Assembly (NCBI GenBank): GCA_963674835.2
Contig: CAXXKC010000003.1
Coordinates: 1,426,001 to 1,490,000, forward strand
Direction: 5' to 3'
Source of the DNA: G963674835 sp963674835
GTDB taxonomy: Bacteria; Planctomycetota; Planctomycetia; Pirellulales; Thermoguttaceae
DNA length: 64,000 nt
Part shown: positions 29,003 through 37,406 of the stretch, piece after piece
Numbering within the stretch: position 1 is the stretch's first letter
Layout: every line of letters starts with the position of its first letter
The notes under the pieces: generated by a model
What the model was told of the DNA's origin: nothing
The model's database searches: none
The model's input: the letters and a program-made list of their open reading frames with translations, nothing else
Translations under genes and position numbers: made by a program

Positions 29003-30571
29003 TCAGTCTTGGGGGTTATCGATCCAGGTCAGCAATTCCCATCGCAACCCGGGATGGCTGGGATCGATGGGGGTCGCATCGCTGGTGTTGGGCACGTACA
29101 GCGGGTCGTTCGGATTTTGCCAGTGGTAGCGGATATCGTCGGAGTCGGCTTGAATGGTCATTTGCGGCGTCATGTTCAGGCCGCAGACCTGCTGGAGCCA
29201 ACTGGGAAAGTATGGATTACCGTTGTAGTTGGTGCGCTGCGAAAGGAAGTACCCGAAGATGATGCTCCACCACGTGCCGGAGTGGTCCCAGTCGGATCGT
29301 CGAGCGATTTGCACGTTGGTTGCCGTAACCTTACCTTGCAGTGAGAGGGCTATGGAGTTCTGACTGGCTTCTTCGATCAGGAAGCGGTCCATGGCGGCCA
29401 CCAAGCCGGTCACCTGCACTTGAGCCCCAGGCAGGAGCATGACATCGTCCTGGGCGAAGACGGTCGGCAAGCGGACGGGCGAGCCGGTGGCGGACGCGGA
29501 GTCCTGAAGGGGCGGCAGATCGAAGGCCGTAAGTTTCGAGTTGGCGCCGTAGAACTGCACGTCGGCGTTGGAGCCGCTAACGAGGATTGTACCCTGAACA
29601 GTCACGTTTTCATGCATGCTCAGGCAGCCAACGCGGCTGAAGACGCCGAGCGGGTTCGTTTTGGGATCGGGTCCGAGGGTGACGTCGCGCAGGTCGGACG
29701 GCAAGGAGGGAATCGTGTAGGATTTGCCACCGGAGTAGAGTCGGTACGTGGAAGGGAACGAGCCGGAGGGCCAGGAAATCGACGTGGAGTTGGTGTAGGT
29801 GTCCTGTGTACTTACGCCCAGCGACGTTCGGAGCAAGCCATACGTGGACGAGTATTGGTCGGAGTACTTGAACTTGACCGGGCCGGTGAAGGGGCGGTAA
29901 TCGGATTGTCCGGCCAATCGCAGGGCGTTGAGGCCTTGGTAGTAGTACTGGCGGGCATCGCTGGTCCAGTCGACATCGAATTTGGACAGTTGCATGTAGG
30001 CCCGAACGCGGACGGGTCCCTCGATGCGGAAAGGAACCATAAGCTGGAAGGTTCCTTCGGACCACTGGCAAAGCGTGTTGTCGGTGATGTCGCTCCAGCC
30101 GGAGGGTTCGGTGGCCAGGGCGCGCGGCGTGAGGCGTACGACCGCTCGAAGGCGGTGGGTGGTCTCGTGCACGGGAGGGCCGGACTGGATGGCATAGCCG
30201 GTGACATTGATGGTCACGCGGTAGGGATACTCGTCGTAGTCGGGATCGCTGGCGAGGAGCGAGGCGTCGCCTGTCGTGTAGGTGGCCTCGAAGCGGCTGC
30301 CGTCGCCGAGGGAGCGCGACAGAACGGTGGAGATTCCATTCCCGTCGCACCAGGCAGAGGTTTGCATGGTCTGCAGCGCGATGGCCATACCGGTCATCGC
30401 CGCGGTGCGAGCGGAGGCACGAAGGTCGGCGTTGCTCTGGACCTGAAGGGTCATGGTCTGCGAGCGCATGCTGACGTAGGCGACCGACAGGGCGATGACG
30501 ATCATGAGCAGGACGACGAGCGTTGCGACGCCGCGGCGGCAAGGGCGTGGGCGGCTTCTCAGGCATTTCAT
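29003..30571 (-). CDS. PilX-like minor pilin / pilus assembly protein
   Basis: A 522-residue protein. The N-terminus (MKCLRSRPRPCRRGVATLVV, then LLMIVIALSVAYVSMRSQTMTLQVQ) is PilX-like: a basic leader, one hydrophobic helix, then an amphipathic helix. The following 470 residues are a beta-rich body without recognised catalytic motifs, containing polar Ser/Thr/Tyr stretches. It is much larger than PilX proteins of proteobacteria. ATG 30571 overlaps the stop of the PilW-like gene. Open frame upstream to 31000 is a shadow of that gene. Confidence 0.78.
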   Translation of the reverse strand: MKCLRSRPRPCRRGVATLVVLLMIVIALSVAYVSMRSQTMTLQVQSNADLRASARTAAMTGMAIALQTMQTSAWCDGNGISTVLSRSLGDGSRFEATYTTGDASLLASDPDYDEYPYRVTINVTGYAIQSGPPVHETTHRLRAVVRLTPRALATEPSGWSDITDNTLCQWSEGTFQLMVPFRIEGPVRVRAYMQLSKFDVDWTSDARQYYYQGLNALRLAGQSDYRPFTGPVKFKYSDQYSSTYGLLRTSLGVSTQDTYTNSTSISWPSGSFPSTYRLYSGGKSYTIPSLPSDLRDVTLGPDPKTNPLGVFSRVGCLSMHENVTVQGTILVSGSNADVQFYGANSKLTAFDLPPLQDSASATGSPVRLPTVFAQDDVMLLPGAQVQVTGLVAAMDRFLIEEASQNSIALSLQGKVTATNVQIARRSDWDHSGTWWSIIFGYFLSQRTNYNGNPYFPSWLQQVCGLNMTPQMTIQADSDDIRYHWQNPNDPLYVPNTSDATPIDPSHPGLRWELLTWIDNPQD

Positions 30572-31530
30572 GGCCGCTGCTCCTTGTGCATGGTGTAGTA
30601 GACGGCCGCGGAGCCGAAGAACGGGATGATTTGCGTTGCATCGGCGGTGTTGCCGATTGCCGCGGACGAGACGAGTTGGAGGTCGGTGCGGAGCCACGCC
30701 TGGCGGAGGCCGGTCGTGGGGCCGTAGATGCCTTGCGTCCAGGGCAATGCTTCCCAGGCGACAGTGGTAGTGTTCCATTCGGTGTCGGAGGGTCTCAGGC
30801 GGGCCTGGAAGCGGACCGCGCCGCGTGTGGCGCTGCCGCTCTGGGAGACGGTGCACGTTCTGAGGAGATCGGTGAGCGTGACGGCCGGATAGGTTACCTC
30901 GGCGAGGTTGGTGCCGCTGAGGACGTCGGTATCGAGGACCATGTGCGACTTGAACGAGGCGATGTCGGTCGGCCAATCGGCCGCGTTGCTGCTCAGGCAC
31001 GCCGTGCTGCGGCTGCGGATTTCCACGAGTTGGTGAGACGCACCGGGATTCGGGCAGATGACGACCAGTTCGTCGTAGTAGGGGAGGCGGTTGGGATCGT
31101 CCAAGGAGAGCCGTGAGGGGTTGGCCGCGAGGACTTGCGGATCGGGGTGCCAGACGACCAATGTGTCGGGGTAGTTGTATGCGCCGATGGTGTCGGAGAG
31201 GACGATGAACCCGGGGAAGTGTTCGTTGGCGGTGGCCTCGTCGACAGTGCGCACGATGCGATCGAGGATCACGCGAGCATGTTCGGTCGCACGGGCGCGA
31301 TCGGCGCAGTAGTCGGAACCGGAACGGACGGCACTGGTGAGTGCGCCCATGGCACCGATGATCATGACCATGATGCTGATGGCGATGAGCAGCTCGAGGA
31401 CGGTGAACGCGGTGCGAGGGGCGCGGCGGGGCCGGGGTGTGAGTGCGGCCGTTTGCACAGCCGAGGGCGGCTGTGCTACATGAGTGGGCGCCGACGCGGC
31501 GGGGGTGTGGCTACTGTACTGGGGGAACAT
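30568..31530 (-). CDS. PilW-like prepilin with long leader
   Basis: A 320-residue prepilin. The hydrophobic signal AFTVLELLIAISIMVMIIGA starts at about residue 41, preceded by an unusually long leader of about 40 residues. The codons for part of that leader (HVAQPPSAVQ) are the family A palindromic repeat (31454-31480). The body has the PilW pattern SDYCADRARATEHARVILDR and many Ser/Thr strands. It overlaps the preceding PilV-like gene by 20 bases and the next by 4. Confidence 0.84.
   Translation of the reverse strand: MFPQYSSHTPAASAPTHVAQPPSAVQTAALTPRPRRAPRTAFTVLELLIAISIMVMIIGAMGALTSAVRSGSDYCADRARATEHARVILDRIVRTVDEATANEHFPGFIVLSDTIGAYNYPDTLVVWHPDPQVLAANPSRLSLDDPNRLPYYDELVVICPNPGASHQLVEIRSRSTACLSSNAADWPTDIASFKSHMVLDTDVLSGTNLAEVTYPAVTLTDLLRTCTVSQSGSATRGAVRFQARLRPSDTEWNTTTVAWEALPWTQGIYGPTTGLRQAWLRTDLQLVSSAAIGNTADATQIIPFFGSAAVYYTMHKEQRP
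31454..31480. repeat. Dispersed palindromic repeat, family A, copy 2, inside a coding region
   Basis: Same palindrome as at 77-103 (TGCACAGCC, then GGCTGTGCTACA). It lies within the leader-coding part of the PilW-like prepilin gene and is translated in frame. Confidence 0.7.
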
Positions 31531-32185
31531 AGGCTACCACGCGTCGGAGTTTGGTGAGCACGCGAGGGCCGCGGTCCGGATCGACATGGACGATGCGGAC
31601 TTCGACCGCGCGGCAGTCGGTGGGTTGGCCTGTGGAGACCGCGGCGGACGGATCGGCGGGATCGACATAGTAGACGTCGACCTCTTGCCGCCAGTTGTCG
31701 AGGTAATGGGCGGGAATCCGGAAATTGGGATCGCGTTGCAGGCTGTCGGCGCTTTCGGTTCCGAGGGCGACTCCCCAACGATCTGTCGGCGGCTGCTGGC
31801 GGAGGCCGTTGTAATCGTCGATGTCGTCGTAAAGTTCGCGCGTGCCGACGGAGCGTTCGTCGGAACCTGGTCCGAGTGTGGTCTGGTAGGCCTGCGGTGG
31901 AACGCTGTACTCGGCATAGCGGGCGCCGACGACCTCGTCCATGAGCTGCTGGGCCAGACCGTCGGCAACTGCTCGCTGGAGCGTTTCGTCGGTCGTTTGC
32001 AGAGCCGAGGTGGTGCTGAACAGGAGGGCCGAGCCGGCGACGGAGGCGATCAGCAGTGCGATGAGGGCCTCGACCAGGGTGAACGCGGCGGGTGCCGATT
32101 GACGACGTTCTCGGCGGTACGGCGGAACCGAGGGCGGTTGGGCCGGCGAACGGAATCGGTTGGAGGGACGTTGGGAGCGGTGCAT
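31511..32185 (-). CDS. PilV/GspI-like prepilin with long leader, first gene of the pilus operon
   Basis: A 224-residue prepilin. A basic, Pro-rich leader of about 34 residues ends in RRQSAPAA, followed by FTLVEALIALLIASVAGSAL with Glu5 and Ala rather than Gly before the cleavage point. The body contains LQRAVADGLAQQLMDEVVGARY, as in PilV/GspI proteins, where a helix continues into a small beta domain. ATG 32185 is used; an in-frame TTG six codons earlier is less likely. Its mRNA leader is structured (32213-32290). Confidence 0.83.
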   Translation of the reverse strand: MHRSQRPSNRFRSPAQPPSVPPYRRERRQSAPAAFTLVEALIALLIASVAGSALLFSTTSALQTTDETLQRAVADGLAQQLMDEVVGARYAEYSVPPQAYQTTLGPGSDERSVGTRELYDDIDDYNGLRQQPPTDRWGVALGTESADSLQRDPNFRIPAHYLDNWRQEVDVYYVDPADPSAAVSTGQPTDCRAVEVRIVHVDPDRGPRVLTKLRRVVAYVPPVQ

Positions 32186-32205
32186 GGTCGGGCAGTTCCG
32201 CAAGG

Positions 32206-32290
32206 AAAAAAAGGGGCGCAGCAGGGTCCCCTCTAGCTCCCAGCCGTCCCCGCTGCGCCGTTGACCTGCGACCCTCCCCGAGGCGCAGGT
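32206..32290 (-). promoter_or_regulatory. Structured leader with terminator-like hairpin before the pilus operon
   Basis: Minus-strand RNA would first form ACCTGCG/CGCAGGT (32290-32284 with 32270-32264) with an inner CCTC/GAGG. It would then form a perfect GGCGCAGC/GCTGCGCC stem (32259-32252 with 32222-32215) followed by CC and seven T (32212-32206). This has the form of an intrinsic terminator sitting between the promoter and the first gene. It could be an attenuator, or simply the end of nadC transcription. Bases 32327-32603 show no gene or repeat. Confidence 0.6.
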
Positions 32291-32298
32291 TCACCTGA

Positions 32299-32326
32299 AC
32301 TGTAGGTCGCGCGGTAGGGCTGTCAA
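32299..32326 (-). promoter_or_regulatory. Probable promoter of the pilus operon
   Basis: A perfect TTGACA (32326-32321 on the minus strand), a 16-base spacer and TACAGT (32304-32299). The predicted start is near 32292, about 107 nt before the first ATG and immediately before the structured leader. Confidence 0.55.
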
Positions 32327-32603
32327 ATGAGGATAGCGCGCCCGAGCGGCACAGCGGCGAGGTAGGTCAGGCGGGCGGGGACGGCAGAATGTTGCCGAAC
32401 GGCTGCGATGATGCCGGAAGGCAACGGCAGGGTTTGGAAATGCCACGGGGGACCAGCCCAAGGTCTCGGAGGCGGAACGACGATGGGGCCTATTCATGTC
32501 GGCGCCGCCAATGATCGTGATTCATCCTGGATACCAGCCGAAACGGCTGGAATCTGGGGCCCCCGTTGCCGCTCGATTCGCATTGGCAATGCGGCCCTCA
32601 ATA

Positions 32604-33512
32604 TCAGAGCCAGTCGAGGCCGAGATCCATACCAACGGCGGAGTGGGTGAGGGCACCGACGCTGATGCGGTCGACTCCGGTAGCCGCGATCGGCCCGACG
32701 GTGGAGAGGTTCACCCCGCCGGAGGCCTCCAGCTCGGTCGCGACCTGGGCGGCGTCGCGGCGGGCCACGGCCTGACGGAGGAGATCCGGCGTCATGTTGT
32801 CGAGCAGGACGATGTCGGGGGCCAGGGGGAGGACGGCGTCGAGTTGGGCGAGGGTGTCGACCTCGATTTCAAGGACGGCTTCGCGGAGCGCCTCGCTGCC
32901 CTGCCCTTCGAGGAATTGCCTGGCGCGGGCGATCGCCTCAGCGGGAGTGAAGCGGCCCGAGCCGAGGGCCAGATGGTTGTCTTTGATGAGGATGGCGTCG
33001 AATAGGCCTGTACGATGGTTGGTTCCGCCACCGCAGCGGACAGCATACTTTTCGAGGCGGCGCCACCCGGGGGTCGTTTTGCGGGTGTCGTAAATGCGTG
33101 CGCGGGTGCCAGCGACGGCATCGACATACTGACGCGTAAGCGTGGCGATGCCCGAGAGCCGTCCGAGGAGATTCAGCAGGAGGCGTTCGGCGGCGAGCAT
33201 TGCGGCCGCAGGTCCTTCGAGCAGGGCAACGCGGTCGCCGGGTTGGACGGATTGGCCGTCGTCGGCTTCCGGGGTCCAGGAGAGTTGCGGGTCGAGCGTG
33301 GCCACCGCCTGGGCCGCAGCCGGCAGGCCGGCGAGAACACCGGAGTTTCGAGCTACGACGGCGGCGCGGCCGCGGGCATCGTGGGGCACGACAGCCTGAG
33401 AGGTGAGATCGCCCTGGCGGCCCAGGTCCTCGCGGATGGCGAGCTCGAGCAACTGGCGGAGGTCGTCTTCGAGGGCTTGGTCCCACTGGACCTGGTGGAA
33501 CTGCTTGTGCAA
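32604..33512 (-). CDS. nadC: Nicotinate-nucleotide pyrophosphorylase (quinolinate phosphoribosyltransferase)
   Basis: A 302-residue enzyme converting quinolinate and PRPP to nicotinate mononucleotide in NAD synthesis. Typical order: N-terminal EDLGRQGDLTSQAV, then TRKTTPGWRRLEKYAVRCGG followed by GTNHR (about 140-164), carrying the substrate-binding Arg and Lys residues. IKDNH, EIEVDTLAQ, VLLDNM and EASGGVNL follow around the barrel. Length is normal. No ATG is suitably placed; TTG 33512 with GTGAGGTG upstream is the best start. It stands apart from the pilus operon by 418 bases. Confidence 0.95.
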   Translation of the reverse strand: MHKQFHQVQWDQALEDDLRQLLELAIREDLGRQGDLTSQAVVPHDARGRAAVVARNSGVLAGLPAAAQAVATLDPQLSWTPEADDGQSVQPGDRVALLEGPAAAMLAAERLLLNLLGRLSGIATLTRQYVDAVAGTRARIYDTRKTTPGWRRLEKYAVRCGGGTNHRTGLFDAILIKDNHLALGSGRFTPAEAIARARQFLEGQGSEALREAVLEIEVDTLAQLDAVLPLAPDIVLLDNMTPDLLRQAVARRDAAQVATELEASGGVNLSTVGPIAATGVDRISVGALTHSAVGMDLGLDWL

Positions 33513-33662
33513 GGGGGCACCTCACAGGAGCGGGATGGCGGACGGGGCATCGCAGATGGTCAGGATACCTGGGTGGGCGGCTGGCGGAAAAGCCCACCGC
33601 AACGTTAGGGGATAGCAACCCCGCCGTGTTGTGGTAGAATGGGGCCGACGGGGGTGTGTCTG

Positions 33663-34136
33663 ATGAGCAAGCGGCCGAGGAAGCAACGCGCGGCGTGGCG
33701 GAACGTAGTGCGTCGCTGTGCGCTTATGGTGCGGGCGTGGTTTCGCGGGGGATGGGGGCCGGGGAAGCCGTACTGGCTGCTGCGTCGCGCCGACCAGGAA
33801 GTTGTGGCCGTGCTGGTGGTGATCAGTCTGGCAACCATGGTCGGTTGGTACACCGTGCAGGGCGGCTGGCAGGGCCGACTCGTCGAATGGGACCATGCGG
33901 AGCCGCTGTCGGTTGGCTTTCAGGTCGACGTGAACCGGGCAACGTGGCCGGAGTTGGCGCAGTTGCCGGGCATCGGAGAGACGCTTGCGCGCCGGATCGT
34001 CGATTTGCGCGAGCGGGAGGGTCCTTTTGTGGCGCATGAGGACCTTCGGCGGGTGCGAGGGATCGGCGCGAAGACGTTGGAGAACATTCGGCCCTATTTG
34101 TGCCCCCTGCGGCAGGACGACTCCGGGGGGCCGTGA
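33663..34136 (+). CDS. ComEA-like helix-hairpin-helix membrane protein
   Basis: A 157-residue protein. A basic N-terminal stretch and a transmembrane helix (about 47-67, VVAVLVVISLATMVGWYTV) are followed by a ComEA-type double helix-hairpin-helix domain (about 88-150). The domain includes VDVNRATWPELAQLPGIG, then LARRIVDLRER and LRRVRGIGAKTLENI. Such domains bind DNA without sequence preference. In competence systems the protein passes DNA from a type IV pilus to the uptake channel, so its place near the pilus operon is suggestive. No ComEC is visible here, and its function could be different. Confidence 0.85.
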   Translation: MSKRPRKQRAAWRNVVRRCALMVRAWFRGGWGPGKPYWLLRRADQEVVAVLVVISLATMVGWYTVQGGWQGRLVEWDHAEPLSVGFQVDVNRATWPELAQLPGIGETLARRIVDLREREGPFVAHEDLRRVRGIGAKTLENIRPYLCPLRQDDSGGP

Positions 34137-34435
34137 ATGGTTGCGGGGCGAGCCGTGGTCGATCGCAGCGCGCGGACGGCCTCCCCCCTGCCCTGCTGCC
34201 GCGTGCGGGTGTGTTATGAGGGCGGAGTTCGCTGGTGGGAGTCGCTTCGCTCGGCCCGCCCTACGACTTGGCGGATGCTCGACAGCGCGAGAGATAGGCT
34301 AGCGCGCCCCGTCATGACAAATCCTTGGGGGAGACCCTACAATAAGATGATGATGGTGTGTCGGCGGCAGCGGGCGGGTGGTCGATCGGCAAGGGGTTCT
34401 GTGCAACCGGGGTTTTCTGCAAGGAGTCGTGTCGC
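34137..34435. other. Intergenic stretch before uvrB with family B repeat
   Basis: Holds the second clear family B palindrome at 34233-34265 (TGGTGGGAGTCGCTTCGCTC, then GGCCCGCCCTACG). No gene recognised. It should include the uvrB promoter, but no hexamer pair is convincing. Confidence 0.45.
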
Positions 34436-36505
34436 GTGTTCCAATTGGCCAGTCCTTTTCAACCGGCCGGCGATCAACCTGCGGCCATCGAGGCGTTGAC
34501 GGAAGGTCTGCGCTCGGGCAAGAAGTACCAGGCGCTGATGGGCGTGACGGGTTCGGGGAAGACGTTCACGATGGCCAACGTGATCCAGGCGGTGCAGCGG
34601 CCGACGCTGGTGATGTCGCACAACAAGACGCTCGCCGCACAGCTCTACAGCGAGTTCAAGGAGTTCTTCCCGCACAACGGCGTTCACTATTTTGTGAGCT
34701 ACTACGACTATTACCAGCCAGAAGCGTACATTCCGCAGCGTGATATTTACATCGAGAAGGACGCCTCGATCAATAAGGAGATCGATCGGTTGCGGTTGGC
34801 GGCCACCAGCGCGCTGGTGAGCCGGCGCGACGTGGTCATCGTGGCGAGCGTGTCGTCGATCTACGGCCTGGGATCGCCGGAGGACTACCGGACGATGATG
34901 GTCGGGCTGCGGTTGGGACAAGTCGTGGAGCGGGAGCAGATTCTGACAAAGCTGGTCGACGTGCAGTACGACCGCAACGACATCGCGATGGAGCCGGGCA
35001 AGTTTCGCGTTCGCGGGGATTGCATCGAGGTGTATCCGTCGTACGAGCAATACGCGTTGCGGATCGAATTGTGGGGCGATGAAGTGGAGCAGCTTTCGAT
35101 CATCGACCCGACGAGCGGCGAGGTGATCGAACGGCTGGAAGAGTTGTTCGTGTATCCGGCCAAGCACTTCGTGATGCCCGAGGAGCGCATCGCGGGGGCA
35201 ATCGACGAGATCAGACAGGAGTTGGACGATCGGCTGGAGGAACTCAAGCGGCAGGGCAAGCTACTGGAAGCGCAACGGCTGAGCGCACGGACGCGATTCG
35301 ACATCGAGATGATGCAGGAGGTTGGGTATTGCCCGGGGATCGAGAACTACAGCCGTCCGCTTTCGGGGCGGGAGCCGGGGTCGGCACCGGACACGCTGTT
35401 CAGCTTCTTTCCCGACGATTTCCTGCTGTTTGTGGATGAGTCGCACGTGACGGTGCCGCAGATTCGCGGGATGTATGCGGGGGATCACAATCGGAAGGTG
35501 ACGCTGGTCGAACATGGGTTTCGACTGCCCAGCGCGCTGGACAATCGCCCGCTGCGATTCGAGGAATGGGAAGCGAAGATTCGGCAGGTGGTTTTTGTAT
35601 CGGCGACGCCGGGGCCGTACGAGTTGGAGCGGACGGGCGGCGAGATGGTGCAGCAGGTGATTCGACCGACCGGGCTGCTGGATCCGGAGATCGAAGTGGC
35701 GCCGGCGCGCGGGCAGGTTCCACACTTGTTGGCGCAGATTCGGGAGCGGGCGGCGGCGGGAGAGCGGGTGTTGGTGACGACGCTCACCAAGCGGCTGGCA
35801 GAGGACCTGGCGGCGTACTTCAGCAAGCAGGACGTGCGTTGCAAGTGGCTGCACAGCGAATTGGACGCCTTCGAGCGGGTGGAGTTGCTGAGGGAGCTGC
35901 GCGAGGGGCAGTTCGACGTGCTGGTAGGCGTGAATCTGCTGAGAGAAGGGCTGGACTTGCCCGAGGTTTCGATGGTGGCCATTTTGGACGCGGACAAGGA
36001 GGGTTTTCTGCGGAGCGAAACGTCGCTGATGCAGACGATCGGACGATCGGCCCGCAATGTGAACGCCCGGGTGGTGCTGTACGCGGATACGGTGACGGAC
36101 TCGATGCAGCGAGCTATCGAAGAGACGCGTCGGCGGCGTGCGATGCAGAAGGAATACAACCGCCAGCACGGGATTACGCCGGAGACGATTCGGAAGGGCA
36201 TTCGAGCGGGGATCGAGGCGGAAGCGGAGGCGCACGCGCGTTCGAACGCGGCGGTGGGTCGTGCCGAGCCGTCGCAGTATATTACGGAGGAGTTTTTGGC
36301 CGAGCTGGAGGCCGAGATGTTGGTGGCCGCCGAGGCGCTGGAATTCGAGCGGGCGGCGGCGTTGCGAGACCGGATCGTGCAGATGCGCGAGCAGGTCGGC
36401 AAGCGTGTGGACGAAGCGCAGGTGGAGCATGCCACCCGACAGGGACGGGGTCGGCGTCGGAAACGGTCGTCGGGCTCGGGGCGCGTGCCGCGGCCCAAGA
36501 AGTAG
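34436..36505 (+). CDS. uvrB: Excinuclease ABC subunit B
   Basis: A 689-residue damage-verifying helicase of nucleotide excision repair. Walker A is GVTGSGKTFT (about 36-45). The strand-separating beta hairpin is YYDYYQPEAYIPQRD, and the DEAD-like box is LLFVDESHV. The helicase end is QTIGRSARN, and the C-terminal UVR motif (LEAEMLVAAEALEFERAAALRD, near 623-645) binds UvrC/UvrA. The GTG at 34436 is chosen because AAGGAG lies nine bases before it and FQLASPFQPAGDQPAAI then aligns with the usual UvrB start. The open frame extends 26 codons further without family similarity. Confidence 0.96.
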   Translation: MFQLASPFQPAGDQPAAIEALTEGLRSGKKYQALMGVTGSGKTFTMANVIQAVQRPTLVMSHNKTLAAQLYSEFKEFFPHNGVHYFVSYYDYYQPEAYIPQRDIYIEKDASINKEIDRLRLAATSALVSRRDVVIVASVSSIYGLGSPEDYRTMMVGLRLGQVVEREQILTKLVDVQYDRNDIAMEPGKFRVRGDCIEVYPSYEQYALRIELWGDEVEQLSIIDPTSGEVIERLEELFVYPAKHFVMPEERIAGAIDEIRQELDDRLEELKRQGKLLEAQRLSARTRFDIEMMQEVGYCPGIENYSRPLSGREPGSAPDTLFSFFPDDFLLFVDESHVTVPQIRGMYAGDHNRKVTLVEHGFRLPSALDNRPLRFEEWEAKIRQVVFVSATPGPYELERTGGEMVQQVIRPTGLLDPEIEVAPARGQVPHLLAQIRERAAAGERVLVTTLTKRLAEDLAAYFSKQDVRCKWLHSELDAFERVELLRELREGQFDVLVGVNLLREGLDLPEVSMVAILDADKEGFLRSETSLMQTIGRSARNVNARVVLYADTVTDSMQRAIEETRRRRAMQKEYNRQHGITPETIRKGIRAGIEAEAEAHARSNAAVGRAEPSQYITEEFLAELEAEMLVAAEALEFERAAALRDRIVQMREQVGKRVDEAQVEHATRQGRGRRRKRSSGSGRVPRPKK

Positions 36506-36538
36506 TAGCCATAGGGGGATACGCACAACCGGCATTTG

Positions 36539-36628
36539 GTGCGAGTCGCACTCAACTGTAGCGTTCGTGGCGGCGTGTTTCTACGGTTCCGAAAGCGAAA
36601 GACACGATACGGTTACGCCGAATGCGCT
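36539..36628. repeat. Dispersed repeat family C, copy 1
   Basis: A unit of about 90 bases. It begins GTGCGAGTCGCAC, contains GTAGCGTTCG, CGTGTTTCTACGGTTCCGAA and AGCGAAAGACACG, and ends in ACGCCGAATGCGCT. Inner arms (CGTGTTTC with GAAAGACACG) can form a hairpin. It lies between uvrB and the sigma-factor gene. Confidence 0.75.
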
Positions 36629-36760
36629 GTAGCTGCTGGGCAACGAACTTCCCAAGGGCTACATTCATGGAGAGAAGAACCAGGTAGGGAGATGGTTTTT
36701 TTCATCGCGGGTGGGAATAAGTCACGGCAGTTGGGCCTCTAATTTTGTGGAAGAACCGCA

Positions 36761-37312
36761 ATGGCGGATGGTATAGAGGCGATGGATGTTGCCAAGCTGG
36801 TTCAGGATCACCACGAGGGGGTATATCGATACGCCTTCCGGCTGACCGGTTCGGTGGCGGACGCCGAAGATCTGACGCAGCAGGTTTTCCTGACTGCCCA
36901 GCGGAAGTTGGGGCAGTTGCGCAAGGCGGAAAGTGCGCGGAGTTGGCTGTACGTCATCTTGCGAAACTGCTTTCTGAAGGGCCAGAGGAAGTGGCGTCCG
37001 ATTCCGGCCGAGGATGTGCGGTTGGATGTGGATCGGATCCCGGTCGAGGTGCCGCCGGAGCAGCCGATCGATGTGGAGCAACTTCGTGGAGCCATCCAGG
37101 AGTTGCCTGAGAGCGATCGGGTGGTGCTGGCGATGTTCTATTACGAGGACTGCCGGTACCGGGAGATTGCGGAGCAGTTGGACGTGCCGATTGGGACGGT
37201 GATGAGTCGTCTGGCGCGTGCGAAGAGCCGGCTGCGTAAGAAACTGTTCGAGTCGGAGGGGCGTGTAGTAGCGGGCCTTGCCGGAAGAGCGGCTAGTGCG
37301 AGTCGCACTTGA
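36761..37312 (+). CDS. ECF-type RNA polymerase sigma factor
   Basis: A 183-residue sigma-70 family protein with only regions 2 and 4. Region 2 (about 10-80) has VYRYAFRLTGSVADAEDLTQ then QVFLTA and SARSWLYVILRN. Region 4 (about 115-165) has IQELPESDRVVLAMFYYEDC, YREIAEQLDVPIGTVMSRLA, RAKSRLRKKL. The final residues (SASRT) and the stop codon are provided by the family C repeat that follows. GGAAGAA precedes the ATG. The next gene is a probable membrane partner. Confidence 0.93.
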   Translation: MADGIEAMDVAKLVQDHHEGVYRYAFRLTGSVADAEDLTQQVFLTAQRKLGQLRKAESARSWLYVILRNCFLKGQRKWRPIPAEDVRLDVDRIPVEVPPEQPIDVEQLRGAIQELPESDRVVLAMFYYEDCRYREIAEQLDVPIGTVMSRLARAKSRLRKKLFESEGRVVAGLAGRAASASRT

Positions 37313-37386
37313 CAGTAGCGTTCGCGGCGACGTGTTTCTACGGTTTCGAAAGCGAAATACACGCTACATTTACGCCGAAGGCGAGC
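37296..37386. repeat. Dispersed repeat family C, copy 2
   Basis: Same unit as at 36539-36628 with several substitutions. It overlaps the 3' end of the ECF sigma gene, supplying its last codons and stop, and fills the spacer before the membrane partner gene. Confidence 0.72.
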
Positions 37387-37406
37387 TAGTCGCCGCAGGT
37401 AGAGCT

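Noticed and set aside
32206..32290. c-di-GMP (GEMM) riboswitch in the pilus operon leader
   Set aside because: The stem order and the conserved core of GEMM-I are not found by eye, so only a structured leader is claimed.
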